From Deltaproteobacteria bacterium (GTDB lineage Bacteria; Desulfobacterota; Dissulfuribacteria; Dissulfuribacterales; UBA5754): a stretch of DNA of 47,905 nucleotides. The notes below the pieces were generated by a model, which made no database searches, was not told the DNA's origin, and saw only the letters and a program-made list of their open reading frames with translations. Made by a program: the position numbers and the translations under genes. Below are positions 31,174 to 38,419 of this stretch, piece by piece; position 1 is the first letter of the stretch, and each line of letters begins with the position of its first letter. The DNA is taken from the NCBI GenBank assembly GCA_036574075.1, contig JAINCN010000066.1, positions 1-47,905 on the forward strand. Direction: 5' to 3'.

Positions 31174-34113
31174 TTGTCTGTGCTGGGCCTTTCACTCGAC
31201 CAGGATCTGCCCGTGAGGACTTTCCAGCTTCCTGACAAGGCCGTTCCCATTCCAGATGGGCTGAAGGAGGCCGGAAAAGACCGTCTTCACGCCTTTCTCG
31301 CCTCTGCGGATGCAGCCCGTGTATCCGTTTCCTCCCTGCCGATCGATTGTCTTGAGCGCGTTTTTGCCGTGAGCGATTTCGTGGCCCAGGCGGCCATTCG
31401 GGATCCATCTATATTTTGCGGACTCTTTTCTTGCGGATACATGGATCGATCCATGGCTGAGGTAGAGTATGGCCGGATCCTTCGGGAAGCCCTGGCGAAC
31501 GAGATGGGCGGAGAGGATTCCCTTATGCGGGCGCTCAGGCGGCTGCGGCGCCGGGAGATGGTCAGGATTGCCTGGAGGGATCTTACAGGTGTGAGCAGCC
31601 TTTATGAGACCATGGGAGAGCTCTCGGGGCTTGCCCGCTCTGTCCTCGACGTGGCGGTTTCCCGTCTCCAGGACGAACTCGTGCTACGGTTCGGGGCCCC
31701 TTGCGGGGTAGACGGTTCGTCCCAGTCCCTCGTGGTCTTCGGCCTGGGAAAGCTCGGGGCTGGGGAGCTTAACTTCTCGTCAGATATCGATCTTGTTTTC
31801 GCATATCCGGAGTCGGGTGAGACCCGCGGCGGGAAGGATGGCGTCTCGAACCACGAATTTTTCGACCGTCTCGTCCGGCGTCTTATCCGGATCATGGGCG
31901 CGGCCACAGAGGAAGGTTTTGTCTTCAGGGTGGATACCAGGCTTCGGCCTTTCGGGGAGGCAGGCCCCCTCGTCATGAGTTTCGACGGTCTTCTCGACTA
32001 TTACGAGATCCACGGCCGGGAGTGGGAACGCTACGCGTGGATCAAGGCCGGGGTCGCGGCCGGGGACAGGACGGCAGGGGAGAGATTTCTCGAGGACATG
32101 CGCCCCTTCGTCTATAGGCGGTATCTGGATTTCGGGGCGTTTGACGCCATTCGGGACATGAAGGGCATGATCGCCAAGGAGGCGCGGAAAAAGGGCCTTC
32201 TGGATAACATCAAGCTCGGATCCGGCGGTATCCGGGAGATCGAGTTCCTGTGCCAGACGTTCCAGCTCATCCACGGTGGGCGGGATCCGGGTCTGAGGGC
32301 CAGGGCAGTCCTCCATATCCTTCCGGCCCTGGCGGATCGGGGGCTTCTGTCCGGACAGGCGGCAAGCGGACTTGCCGAGGCCTACGTCTTTCTCCGGATG
32401 GTGGAAAACCGCCTTCAGGAATACGCAGATCAGCAGACCCAGGAACTTCCCTCAGACGATTTAGGGCGCCTGCGCCTGGCCTTTTCCCTCGGCTATGAGG
32501 GATGGGAGGATTTCCATCAGGATCTCCAAAGACACCGTCACCATGTGAGCGAGTGCTTCGAGCGCCTTGTTCTTCGGCAGAGGTGCAAGACCGTTCGCGG
32601 GTCCCAAAAGGGGGCATTGGGAGATCTCTGGCATCATGTCCTGGAAGGAGAGGAGGCGGAGTTGGAACTCGCCGGTGCTGGCTTTGAGGATCCGGCCCGC
32701 GCCCTTCGCATCATCAGGGACCTTTGGGATTCCTCTGCGGTCCGGGCCGCAAGCGCCATTGCCCGCCAAAGGCTCGATCGACTCATGCCCGCCCTCCTTC
32801 TTGCAGTTGCGGGCACGGAGAGGCCGACGGACGTACTCCTTCGAATGGCCAGGATCGTCGAGGTCATCGCCCGAAGGAGCGTCTATGTCTCGCTCCTCGT
32901 GGAGAATCCGGAGGTCCTCTCCCGGCTCGTCTCCCTATGCGCCCAAAGTTCCTGGATCGCCACGCAGGTCTCCCGCTTCCCCATTCTCCTGGATGAACTC
33001 ATTGCCCCCGAATCCCTCTTTGCGCCTCTATCCCGCGAGGCCCTCGAAAAGGAGCTGGCCCTCCGCCTCGGGGCCGTTCCGCCTGAGGACGAGGAGCTGG
33101 TCATGGACGAATTGCGCCGTTTTCGGTTGGGAAACGTCCTGCGGGTGGCGGTCGAGGACATCACGGGTGTCACTCCCCTCATGCGGGTGAGTGATCACCT
33201 GACGGACATTGCCGAGGTGGTGCTTGCCGCGGCATGCGACCTTGCATGGGATTATCTCGTCCACCGCCACGGCCGGCCCCCGACCTGCTCACCGGCTGGA
33301 GGCCAGGATGGCAAGGGTTTTCTCGTGGTTGCGTACGGAAAGTTCGGTGGGATCGAGCTCGGTTACGGCTCGGATCTCGATCTCGTCTTCATCCATGCGG
33401 GTGAACCGGGAACGCGGACGCCAGGTCCCAGGCCCCTTGAAACCTCCCTTTTCTATGCCCGCCTCGGCCAGCGGATCCTTCACATCCTTACGACGAGGAC
33501 ATCCATCGGGACCCTCTATCCTGTGGACATGCGCCTTAGGCCGAGCGGTGAGGCAGGACTCCTCGTCTCCAGGATGGATGCCTTTGCGGACTATCAGCGC
33601 AAAGACGCCTGGACATGGGAACATCAGGCCCTTGTGAGGGCCCGTCCTGTCGCCGGAGACGAACGCCTTGCAGAGAGTTTTTCGGAGTTGCGACAAGAGA
33701 TCCTCACCCGGCCCCGGGATCCGTCTGCCCTCAGGGAGGAGGTGCGGGGCATGAGGGCCCGGATGGCGACCGGAAGGAAAAAGACCCCCCCCGGCCTTTT
33801 CGATCTTAAGCACGACCCAGGAGGGATCGTGGACATCGAGTTTCTCGTACAGTTCTTCGTGCTCTCCGGGGCGAACCGTTTTCCCGCCATCGCCCGCTGG
33901 ACGGACAACGTCCGCATCCTCGAAGAGGTGGCTAAGGCTGGCATGATCCCCAACGAAAAGGCCCTTTTTCTCAGGGATTCCTATCTCTTACTCCGAAGCG
34001 GGGTCCATCGGTCCGACCTAAGGGAAGAACCGCCGCTTGTGCCCGAAAGGGAGTTCGAAGAGATCCGGCAAGGGGTGAAAGGCATCTGGCGGGAGATCCT
34101 CGGGGATGGATGA
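31174..34113 (+). CDS. glnE: Bifunctional glutamine synthetase adenylyltransferase / deadenylase
   Basis: About 979 residues from a tentative TTG 31174. GGAGGG lies 17 nt upstream of it and 11 nt from an in-frame ATT at 31168, so the exact start is open. The protein has two nucleotidyltransferase domains. The N-terminal deadenylase has GKLGAGELNFSSDIDLVF (near residue 190) and RVDTRLRPFGEAGPL. The C-terminal adenylylase has GKFGGIELGYGSDLDLVF (near 720) and PVDMRLRPSGEAGLL. It adjusts glutamine synthetase activity to nitrogen status under PII control. No glnA or glnB is in the window. Copy E, inserted just upstream, probably forms part of its leader. Confidence 0.93.
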   Translation: MSVLGLSLDQDLPVRTFQLPDKAVPIPDGLKEAGKDRLHAFLASADAARVSVSSLPIDCLERVFAVSDFVAQAAIRDPSIFCGLFSCGYMDRSMAEVEYGRILREALANEMGGEDSLMRALRRLRRREMVRIAWRDLTGVSSLYETMGELSGLARSVLDVAVSRLQDELVLRFGAPCGVDGSSQSLVVFGLGKLGAGELNFSSDIDLVFAYPESGETRGGKDGVSNHEFFDRLVRRLIRIMGAATEEGFVFRVDTRLRPFGEAGPLVMSFDGLLDYYEIHGREWERYAWIKAGVAAGDRTAGERFLEDMRPFVYRRYLDFGAFDAIRDMKGMIAKEARKKGLLDNIKLGSGGIREIEFLCQTFQLIHGGRDPGLRARAVLHILPALADRGLLSGQAASGLAEAYVFLRMVENRLQEYADQQTQELPSDDLGRLRLAFSLGYEGWEDFHQDLQRHRHHVSECFERLVLRQRCKTVRGSQKGALGDLWHHVLEGEEAELELAGAGFEDPARALRIIRDLWDSSAVRAASAIARQRLDRLMPALLLAVAGTERPTDVLLRMARIVEVIARRSVYVSLLVENPEVLSRLVSLCAQSSWIATQVSRFPILLDELIAPESLFAPLSREALEKELALRLGAVPPEDEELVMDELRRFRLGNVLRVAVEDITGVTPLMRVSDHLTDIAEVVLAAACDLAWDYLVHRHGRPPTCSPAGGQDGKGFLVVAYGKFGGIELGYGSDLDLVFIHAGEPGTRTPGPRPLETSLFYARLGQRILHILTTRTSIGTLYPVDMRLRPSGEAGLLVSRMDAFADYQRKDAWTWEHQALVRARPVAGDERLAESFSELRQEILTRPRDPSALREEVRGMRARMATGRKKTPPGLFDLKHDPGGIVDIEFLVQFFVLSGANRFPAIARWTDNVRILEEVAKAGMIPNEKALFLRDSYLLLRSGVHRSDLREEPPLVPEREFEEIRQGVKGIWREILGDG

Positions 34114-34117
34114 AGAG

Positions 34118-34138
34118 GCCCTGCGAAAAAGGCAGGGC
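34118..34138. terminator. Hairpin between convergent glnE and the membrane-protein gene
   Basis: GCCCTGC, loop GAAAAAG, GCAGGGC lies 5 bp after the glnE stop and 6 bp before the stop of the convergent gene. Seven GC-rich pairs could terminate either transcript, but no T-run follows on either strand, so it may only stabilise the 3' ends. Confidence 0.45.
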
Positions 34139-34143
34139 GGTCC

Positions 34144-34494
34144 TCAGAGATGGATGATGTGATAGAAGATAACCCCGAAGTAAACGGCCACGAGAGAGGG
34201 AAGGGCGATCCTGACGAGGGGCCGCTGGGGAAAGAGGGCAAAAACGGAGACTCCTGCTGCGGTCATGAAGGTCTTCAGCCAAAAGACCTCCATGAATCTG
34301 CCCGCGTGAAATAGGGGGGCGAGAACGGGGTTCATCTCCCTCGCCCCAAGCGAGACATAGTGACAGGTGAGGGAAAAGTCAAGGAGCGAGGCGATGAATA
34401 TGAGGAAAATGGCGGCGCGTGTTCGGCTGTCGGGCAGTGGGATGGCATTCAGTGAGATCTTTGGTGCACTGTTCGCCAATGCAGTGGAAGGCAT
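34144..34494 (-). CDS. Small membrane protein, DUF5658-like
   Basis: A 116-residue protein with three or four hydrophobic helices after a polar N-terminus of about 25 residues. The pattern LLDFSLTCHYVSLGAREMNPVL (helix, then EMNP), followed by an FWLKT motif, resembles the DUF5658 group of uncharacterised membrane proteins. Their function is unknown. It starts at ATG 34494 without a clear ribosome site and converges on glnE. It stands alone on its strand, since the next minus-strand gene (the znuA relic) is separated by palindromic copy F. Confidence 0.65.
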   Translation of the reverse strand: MPSTALANSAPKISLNAIPLPDSRTRAAIFLIFIASLLDFSLTCHYVSLGAREMNPVLAPLFHAGRFMEVFWLKTFMTAAGVSVFALFPQRPLVRIALPSLVAVYFGVIFYHIIHL

Positions 34495-34666
34495 GGCTGT
34501 TTCCGTTCCTTTTTTAAAAAAGGTTTAGATTGCGATTTCCATGCCAGGGGAAAAAAGGGAAAATGTCTTTATTAAGCCGCTTTCATGGGCCTTTAAATTG
34601 CGATTTGGGAGGGACAGGAAATCCATTTCCTGGAAAAGAAATTCTTTTCCATTCTCCGGACCCTAT
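34495..34666. other. AT-richer intergenic stretch with small repeats
   Basis: No gene is seen. It contains CCTTTTTTAAAAAAGG (a 16-bp palindrome), two copies of TTTA-x-ATTGCGATTT (near 34525 and 34592), AGGAAATCCATTTCCT and GGAAAAGAAATTCTTTTCC palindromes. The stretch GGGAGGGACAGGAAATCCAT (34607-34626) closely resembles GGAGGGACAGAAATTCCAT just before glnE (31151-31169). Confidence 0.5.
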
Positions 34667-34842
34667 CCTGAATCCGTGAGATATGCACTCAACCTTTCGA
34701 TTTCACAGCATAAGCCGACGGCGGGGGTATTTGTGGATGGAGGCGCCCATGGACGGGGCTCGAACGGCAAATCCGCCCCCATGGACCGGGGGCTATTTGC
34801 TGCACGGAACAAATACCCCAGCCGTCGGCCCACGGATTCAGT
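34667..34842 (-). repeat. Palindromic MITE-like element, copy F (minus orientation)
   Basis: A subtype-2 copy (GGGGCTCGAAC arm on the plus strand). Its inner stem reads CCGACGG / CCGTCGG where copy B reads CCTACGG / CCGTAGG, a compensated base-pair change. One terminal repeat is CCCACGGATTCAG, with the final G changed to T. Flanks CCTAT (34662-34666) and CCTCT (34843-34847) are a 4/5 match. It lies between the DUF5658-like gene and the znuA relic. Confidence 0.88.
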
Positions 34843-34989
34843 CCTCTCTCCAGCCGCCAATGTGGGATCGTGAGGCCTGAGGTCCGGGCCTTGCTATTCG
34901 AATGATCCAGTGGTCTTTACGGGACCCTGAATTTAGTTCGAGATCACCTCGTGCTGCATCGCTTTCTGCCGGTCTTTTCCGAGGACGGC

Positions 34990-35757
34990 CTACTGCCCAG
35001 AGTCCTTTGGGAGGAGGGCCTGAATAAGGGCGTTGGCAACAGCCTCCATGTTCGCGATGTAGTCTTTCGCAAGGGGGTCGAGAGGGATGACAGCGCCCCG
35101 TACGTCTCTGCGAAATATCCGAACGCGGGGTGATACACGAAGAATTCCCTTCCGGCGAGGGGGGCGAGCAGTTTTGTAAGGCGTTCGTGCAGTCGGTCAA
35201 GATCCTTTGAAAAGGCAGCGAACCCTGCCTCGTATGTGTCCTTCCCGGCGGGATCGATCCGCGTGAGGGCGTCACGGATGGTCTTCGCCTGCTCCTTGAC
35301 GAGGGGCGGGCTCATCCAGACATGGGGGTCGAGTTGGCCGGATGTGTGGCCGTGATCGTTTTCTTCGGACAGGCCACGTTGATGGTCGTGGTCATCAAGG
35401 TGGCGGAGTCGGCTCCCCCTGCCGTGTGTCCACTACCTTCAGACCGGGCATGGCGGACGCGATCTTGGGCATGAGGACATTTTCAAATGGGACGCCGGTC
35501 CGGAAAAAGAGGTCGGCACGGGCGAGTTCCGCCATCTCCTGAGGAGAAGGGGAAAACGTGGAGGGATTTTCGCCCGGCGCAAGGAGAACAGTGACGTTCA
35601 CCCTTTCCCCTCCGATCCGATTCACGAAGTACGCCTGGGGAGGGATGCTCACAAAGACCTTCATCCTGTCCGGAGATGCCGCGCCGAACGAAAGGCCGGG
35701 AGGAAGGGCCAGCACGAAAATAAGGCTCATGAGTGTAAAAAGGATGCCTGCTGTCAT
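34990..35757 (-). pseudogene. Degraded ZnuA/TroA-type zinc-binding ABC transporter protein
   Basis: The 5' part from ATG 35757 encodes a signal peptide and the ZnuA N-terminal lobe (MKVFVSIPPQAYFVNRIGGE, PGENPSTFSPSPQEMAELAR). Near 35415 a G-run (CAGGGGGAGC) shifts the frame. The next frame gives the histidine-rich loop HLDDHDH...ENDHGHT, then DPHVWMSPP and HPAFGYFAETYG. After another frame change it gives AVIPLDPLAKDYIANMEAVA and stops at 34990. About 45 residues between FGYFAETYG and the last segment are missing. So there is one frameshift, one internal deletion and no transporter partners nearby: a dead gene for high-affinity zinc uptake. The G-run shift alone could be a sequencing error, but the deletion could not. 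Confidence 0.8.
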
Positions 35758-35894
35758 CTTTTTGGCTTGAAACGCAGGGCGCAGGTGGGAAATGCAACAA
35801 ATGTGATTGCGGTTACTTGACACACTTTTGTAGTACATTAATTTAGACCCTATTTGTGAAAAAAGTTGAAACCTTCTCAAGCCGCGCATGTCGT

Positions 35895-35962
35895 CTAAAG
35901 GAGTATCCTTGAAAAACGAGAAATTTTGTCCAGTTCATTAGCACAAGGAGGTAACTATGTAG
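35895..35962 (+). promoter_or_regulatory. Possible leader with two minimal translation signals
   Basis: AAAGGAG (35897-35903) precedes a 10-codon frame TTG...TAG (35909-35941, MKNEKFCPVH). AAGGAGGT (35945-35952) then precedes ATG immediately followed by TAG (35957-35962). A third strong site, AAGGAGG (36043-36049), belongs to the ferredoxin gene. Three good ribosome sites in a row, two leading to almost nothing, could be a regulatory leader or the remains of genes lost from this operon. The rest of 35758-36056 shows no gene. Confidence 0.3.
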
Positions 35963-36056
35963 CAAGCTTGCTGGCTGAATTATTGACTGACAGGCAACTC
36001 GTCCACCGGGCGCAAGGAACATTTTTACAGTTTTCTATATTCAAGGAGGATGAGAG

Positions 36057-36818
36057 ATGAAGATCGAGGATCTTGAAAGATTCGAAAAGATGGAGAACGA
36101 AGGGCCCGAGACCCTGCCTTCTGAGGAAAGGAGGCGCTTTTTGCAGATGGGGCTTGCGGTAACAGGTGTGTTTGCCGGGGGAACCGTGCTTTCCCTGATG
36201 TCTGCGAGGTCCGTTCACGGTGCCCTCGTGGGGATCAGCCTCAAGGACTATCCCTACAAACCACACTATTGCATGGTCATACGGCAGGACCGGTGCATAG
36301 ACTGCGAACTTTGCAAGGAGGCATGTGTCAAGACCAATCATGTACCTGATTACGGGTACCGCACGACCATACTCGAGCGGGAGCTCACAGTGGGGCCGAA
36401 GGCTAAACAGCGGGAGTTCATGCCCGTCCTGTGCAACCATTGCAACCGTCCTCCCTGTGTACGGGTATGTCCGACGGTTGCGACCTACAAGGACAAGACC
36501 ACGGGCATCGTCATGATGGACCCCAAGAAGTGTATCGGCTGCAAGACCTGCATGGCTGCGTGTCCCTATAATGCTCGGTATTTCAATGAGGAGATCAGGG
36601 CCATCGACAAGTGTGATTTCTGCTTTGCGTCCCGCCTTTCAAAGGGGATGAAGACTACCGCATGCGCCGAGGCCTGTCCTGCGGACGTGCGGATCTTTGG
36701 AGACCTCTCAGATCCGACGAGCAGGGTCTACCAGCTCGTACACGACCCTGAGCGAGTTTTATGGGTCTTGAGGCCTGAGACAGGCGCCGCACCGAACGTT
36801 TTTTACACCAAAGGATAG
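36057..36818 (+). CDS. Tat-exported four-cluster ferredoxin (DMSO-reductase beta-subunit type)
   Basis: 253 residues. An unusually long acidic N-region (1-24) leads to a twin-arginine signal ERRRFLQMG (residues 24-32) and a hydrophobic stretch. Four cysteine groups follow: CIDCELCKEAC, CNHCNRPPCVRVCP, CIGCKTCMAACP and CDFC...CAEACP, enough for four [4Fe-4S] clusters. This is the beta-subunit pattern of periplasmic molybdopterin oxidoreductases and of DsrO-like proteins. No catalytic or membrane subunit is adjacent. The only partner is the triheme cytochrome 16 nt downstream, so the pair may relay electrons between other periplasmic complexes. AAGGAGG stands 7 nt before the ATG. Confidence 0.92.
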   Translation: MKIEDLERFEKMENEGPETLPSEERRRFLQMGLAVTGVFAGGTVLSLMSARSVHGALVGISLKDYPYKPHYCMVIRQDRCIDCELCKEACVKTNHVPDYGYRTTILERELTVGPKAKQREFMPVLCNHCNRPPCVRVCPTVATYKDKTTGIVMMDPKKCIGCKTCMAACPYNARYFNEEIRAIDKCDFCFASRLSKGMKTTACAEACPADVRIFGDLSDPTSRVYQLVHDPERVLWVLRPETGAAPNVFYTKG

Positions 36819-36834
36819 GGTAAGGGGGAAATTC

Positions 36835-37239
36835 ATGAAAAAGACATTCATCACGGCCTTAGGGCTCGCCCTTGGGGGCATGATCTTTCTCGTACAGGGC
36901 ACTGGTGCAACGGAAGAGGAACACGGTGGGACTATTATTTTCACAAGGCCAGTGAAGGCCGTTGTCTTCGACCATCAGTCCCACATGGACATGGGTTATG
37001 AGTGCGACACGTGTCATGATGGACTTTTTGAATACGCCAAAGGAAGCGCCGAGGAAACCGGAGAGTTCAACCATAAATCCTTTGCAAAAGGACAGTACTG
37101 CGGGGCCTGTCATGACGGGTCTACCGCCTTTACCACCGAGCTCGACAAGGCCACTGGGAAGTGCACTCTCTGCCATATAGGCGTGAAGGGGTATAACCGC
37201 GAATTGAAAACAGAGCCGAAAACACCCCACGGACATTGA
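36835..37239 (+). CDS. c7-type triheme cytochrome c
   Basis: 134 residues with a cleavable signal peptide (MKKTFITALGLALGGMIFLV; cleavage probably after GTGA, near residue 25). Three heme sites follow: CDTCH, CGACH and CTLCH. Distal histidines come from VVFDHQSHM and EFNHKSF. The order (F-x-H-x-x-H, CxxCH-LF, then G-x-x-C-x-x-CH-x-G-x-x-AF) fits the c7-type triheme domain found in deltaproteobacterial electron-transfer chains. It is co-directional and closely spaced with the ferredoxin, suggesting direct electron exchange in the periplasm. Confidence 0.93.
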   Translation: MKKTFITALGLALGGMIFLVQGTGATEEEHGGTIIFTRPVKAVVFDHQSHMDMGYECDTCHDGLFEYAKGSAEETGEFNHKSFAKGQYCGACHDGSTAFTTELDKATGKCTLCHIGVKGYNRELKTEPKTPHGH

Positions 37240-37310
37240 TATCCCAGGCGCCATGCCAACCAGGGGCACCCTCCGGGTTTTTTATGGCCCGGGAGAACGG
37301 TACAGACAGA

Positions 37311-37346
37311 AAAAAGGCCCGTTCCCTTCCGAGGGAACGGGCCTTT
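37311..37346. terminator. Bidirectional rho-independent terminator
   Basis: GGCCCGTTCCCT, loop TCCG, AGGGAACGGGCC (37316-37343) is a perfect 12-bp stem. It is preceded by A6 (37310-37315), giving a U6 run for the minus-strand cytochrome c3 transcript, and followed by TTT for the plus strand. It lies between the two convergent cytochrome genes. Confidence 0.92.
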
Positions 37347-37372
37347 CAATGGTATTTTCAGAGATGCGATTG

Positions 37373-37720
37373 TTACTTCTTATGACACTCGGTGCACTTG
37401 GTGGGTCCGCCCTTGGCCTTGTGACACTCTAAACAGTTCTTGTGCATGTTGTCGCTTGGCTTTCCGAGCTCGTGACAGGTGGTGCATTTCTCGATGGCCT
37501 GGCCTTCGGCGTAGGGAACCTGCTTGCCGTCCGGACCCTTTCCGTGATGGCATTCGCCGCAGGTGGTCTTTCCCTGGTGGGCCTTGTGGTTGAAGGTCAC
37601 GGGCTCCTTCTTTCCAGCCGGTCCCTTGAGCTCTATGGTCTCAGGGCCGGTTCCAGCTGCAAGACAGGTGGATGCAAATCCAAATGCGAGCGATGCGACA
37701 ACTGCGGCGATCCTTTTCAT
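37373..37720 (-). CDS. Tetraheme cytochrome c3-like protein
   Basis: 115 residues with a signal peptide (MKRIAAVVASLAFGFASTCLAA) and four heme sites: CGECH, CTTCH, CLECH and CTECH. VTFNHKAHQ supplies distal histidines, and further histidines between sites fit bis-histidine ligation. Class III cytochromes carry electrons in the periplasm, usually from hydrogenases or formate dehydrogenases to membrane complexes. The spacing is compact compared with Desulfovibrio c3. ATG 37720 is chosen because AAGGAGG precedes it and it begins the signal peptide; an upstream in-frame ATG (37837) lies near palindromic copy G. It converges on the triheme cytochrome. Confidence 0.93.
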   Translation of the reverse strand: MKRIAAVVASLAFGFASTCLAAGTGPETIELKGPAGKKEPVTFNHKAHQGKTTCGECHHGKGPDGKQVPYAEGQAIEKCTTCHELGKPSDNMHKNCLECHKAKGGPTKCTECHKK

Positions 37721-37815
37721 CCTGACGTTCCTCCTTGATGGGTGAAGTATTAAATGTGGGGCAAAATGAATTTTTAAATAAATACCATAAACGGGATTGG
37801 GCATCTCGTCAATAT

Positions 37816-38001
37816 CCTGAAGTCTTGAGATATGCATTCAACCATTTGATTTTATAAAAAATAATAAAATATGTCTGCTGGGTATGTGTGTTTGTGGATG
37901 GAGACGTCCATAGGGGGGCTCGAACGGCTAATCCGCCCCCATGGACGGGGGGTATTTGCCGCACGGAACGAATACCCCGGCCGTTGGCCCACGGATTCAG
38001 G
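37816..38001 (-). repeat. Palindromic MITE-like element, copy G (minus orientation, diverged)
   Basis: 186 bp. The right end GGCCCACGGATTCAGG and one inner arm CGAATACCCCGGCCGTTGG are clear. The other end (CCTGAAGTCTTGAG) and arm are heavily mutated, with an AT-rich stretch in place of part of the conserved segment. It has the subtype-2 arm (GGGGCTCGAAC). Flanks AATAT and ATGAT match poorly, so this is an old copy. It lies in the divergent gap between the cytochrome c3 and zinc-ribbon genes; the rest of 37721-38142 holds no gene. Confidence 0.82.
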
Positions 38002-38142
38002 ATGATATAATCTCGATGTGAATAAAAAGGCCAAAAATCCTTTGCAACTCCCTGCGTGAAGGTTATTATTCCCGCGGCACTGCACACATCTGCGGTTGAG
38101 CGGCCGCACCCGGAATTCGGGCGGCTTTCAGGAGGTTACATA

Positions 38143-38370
38143 GTGAAAATCGAATACGATCCGGACATTCCGCCAAACGTGCGTCCGTCCATAAAGAAGA
38201 TCATCAAGGAATCGGTGGTGGCCCCATGCCCTTCGTGTGGATGTGACGAGATCTACGTCTCCCTGAGTAGCGAAAAGACCATAGATGTCAAATGTTACGA
38301 CTGTGGGACGAGTTTCTTCGAGCTCGAGGTGGAGATAGACGAGGAGACCCACGAGGTGGAGACACCTTGA
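38143..38370 (+). CDS. Small zinc-ribbon protein
   Basis: 75 residues, starting at GTG 38143 with AGGAGG 7-8 nt upstream. Two cysteine pairs, CPSCGCDE (near residue 29) and CYDCG (near 54), form a zinc ribbon between a basic N-terminal half and a very acidic tail (ELEVEIDEETHEVE). It has no membrane segment or signal. The function is unknown; the fold is common in small regulators and in RNA- or protein-binding factors. A GC-rich hairpin-forming stretch (GCCGCACCCGGAATTCGGGC) directly precedes the ribosome site and could affect translation. The inositol-phosphate synthase gene begins 49 nt downstream. Confidence 0.7.
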   Translation: MKIEYDPDIPPNVRPSIKKIIKESVVAPCPSCGCDEIYVSLSSEKTIDVKCYDCGTSFFELEVEIDEETHEVETP

Positions 38371-38419
38371 CCACATTGAGGGTATGTATGTAGGTGTAGG
38401 AGGAGGCTCTTCTTGACAC

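Noticed and set aside
34541-34873. Plus-strand frame of 110 codons spanning copy F
   Set aside because: Half of it is the repeat element and the rest has no coding character.
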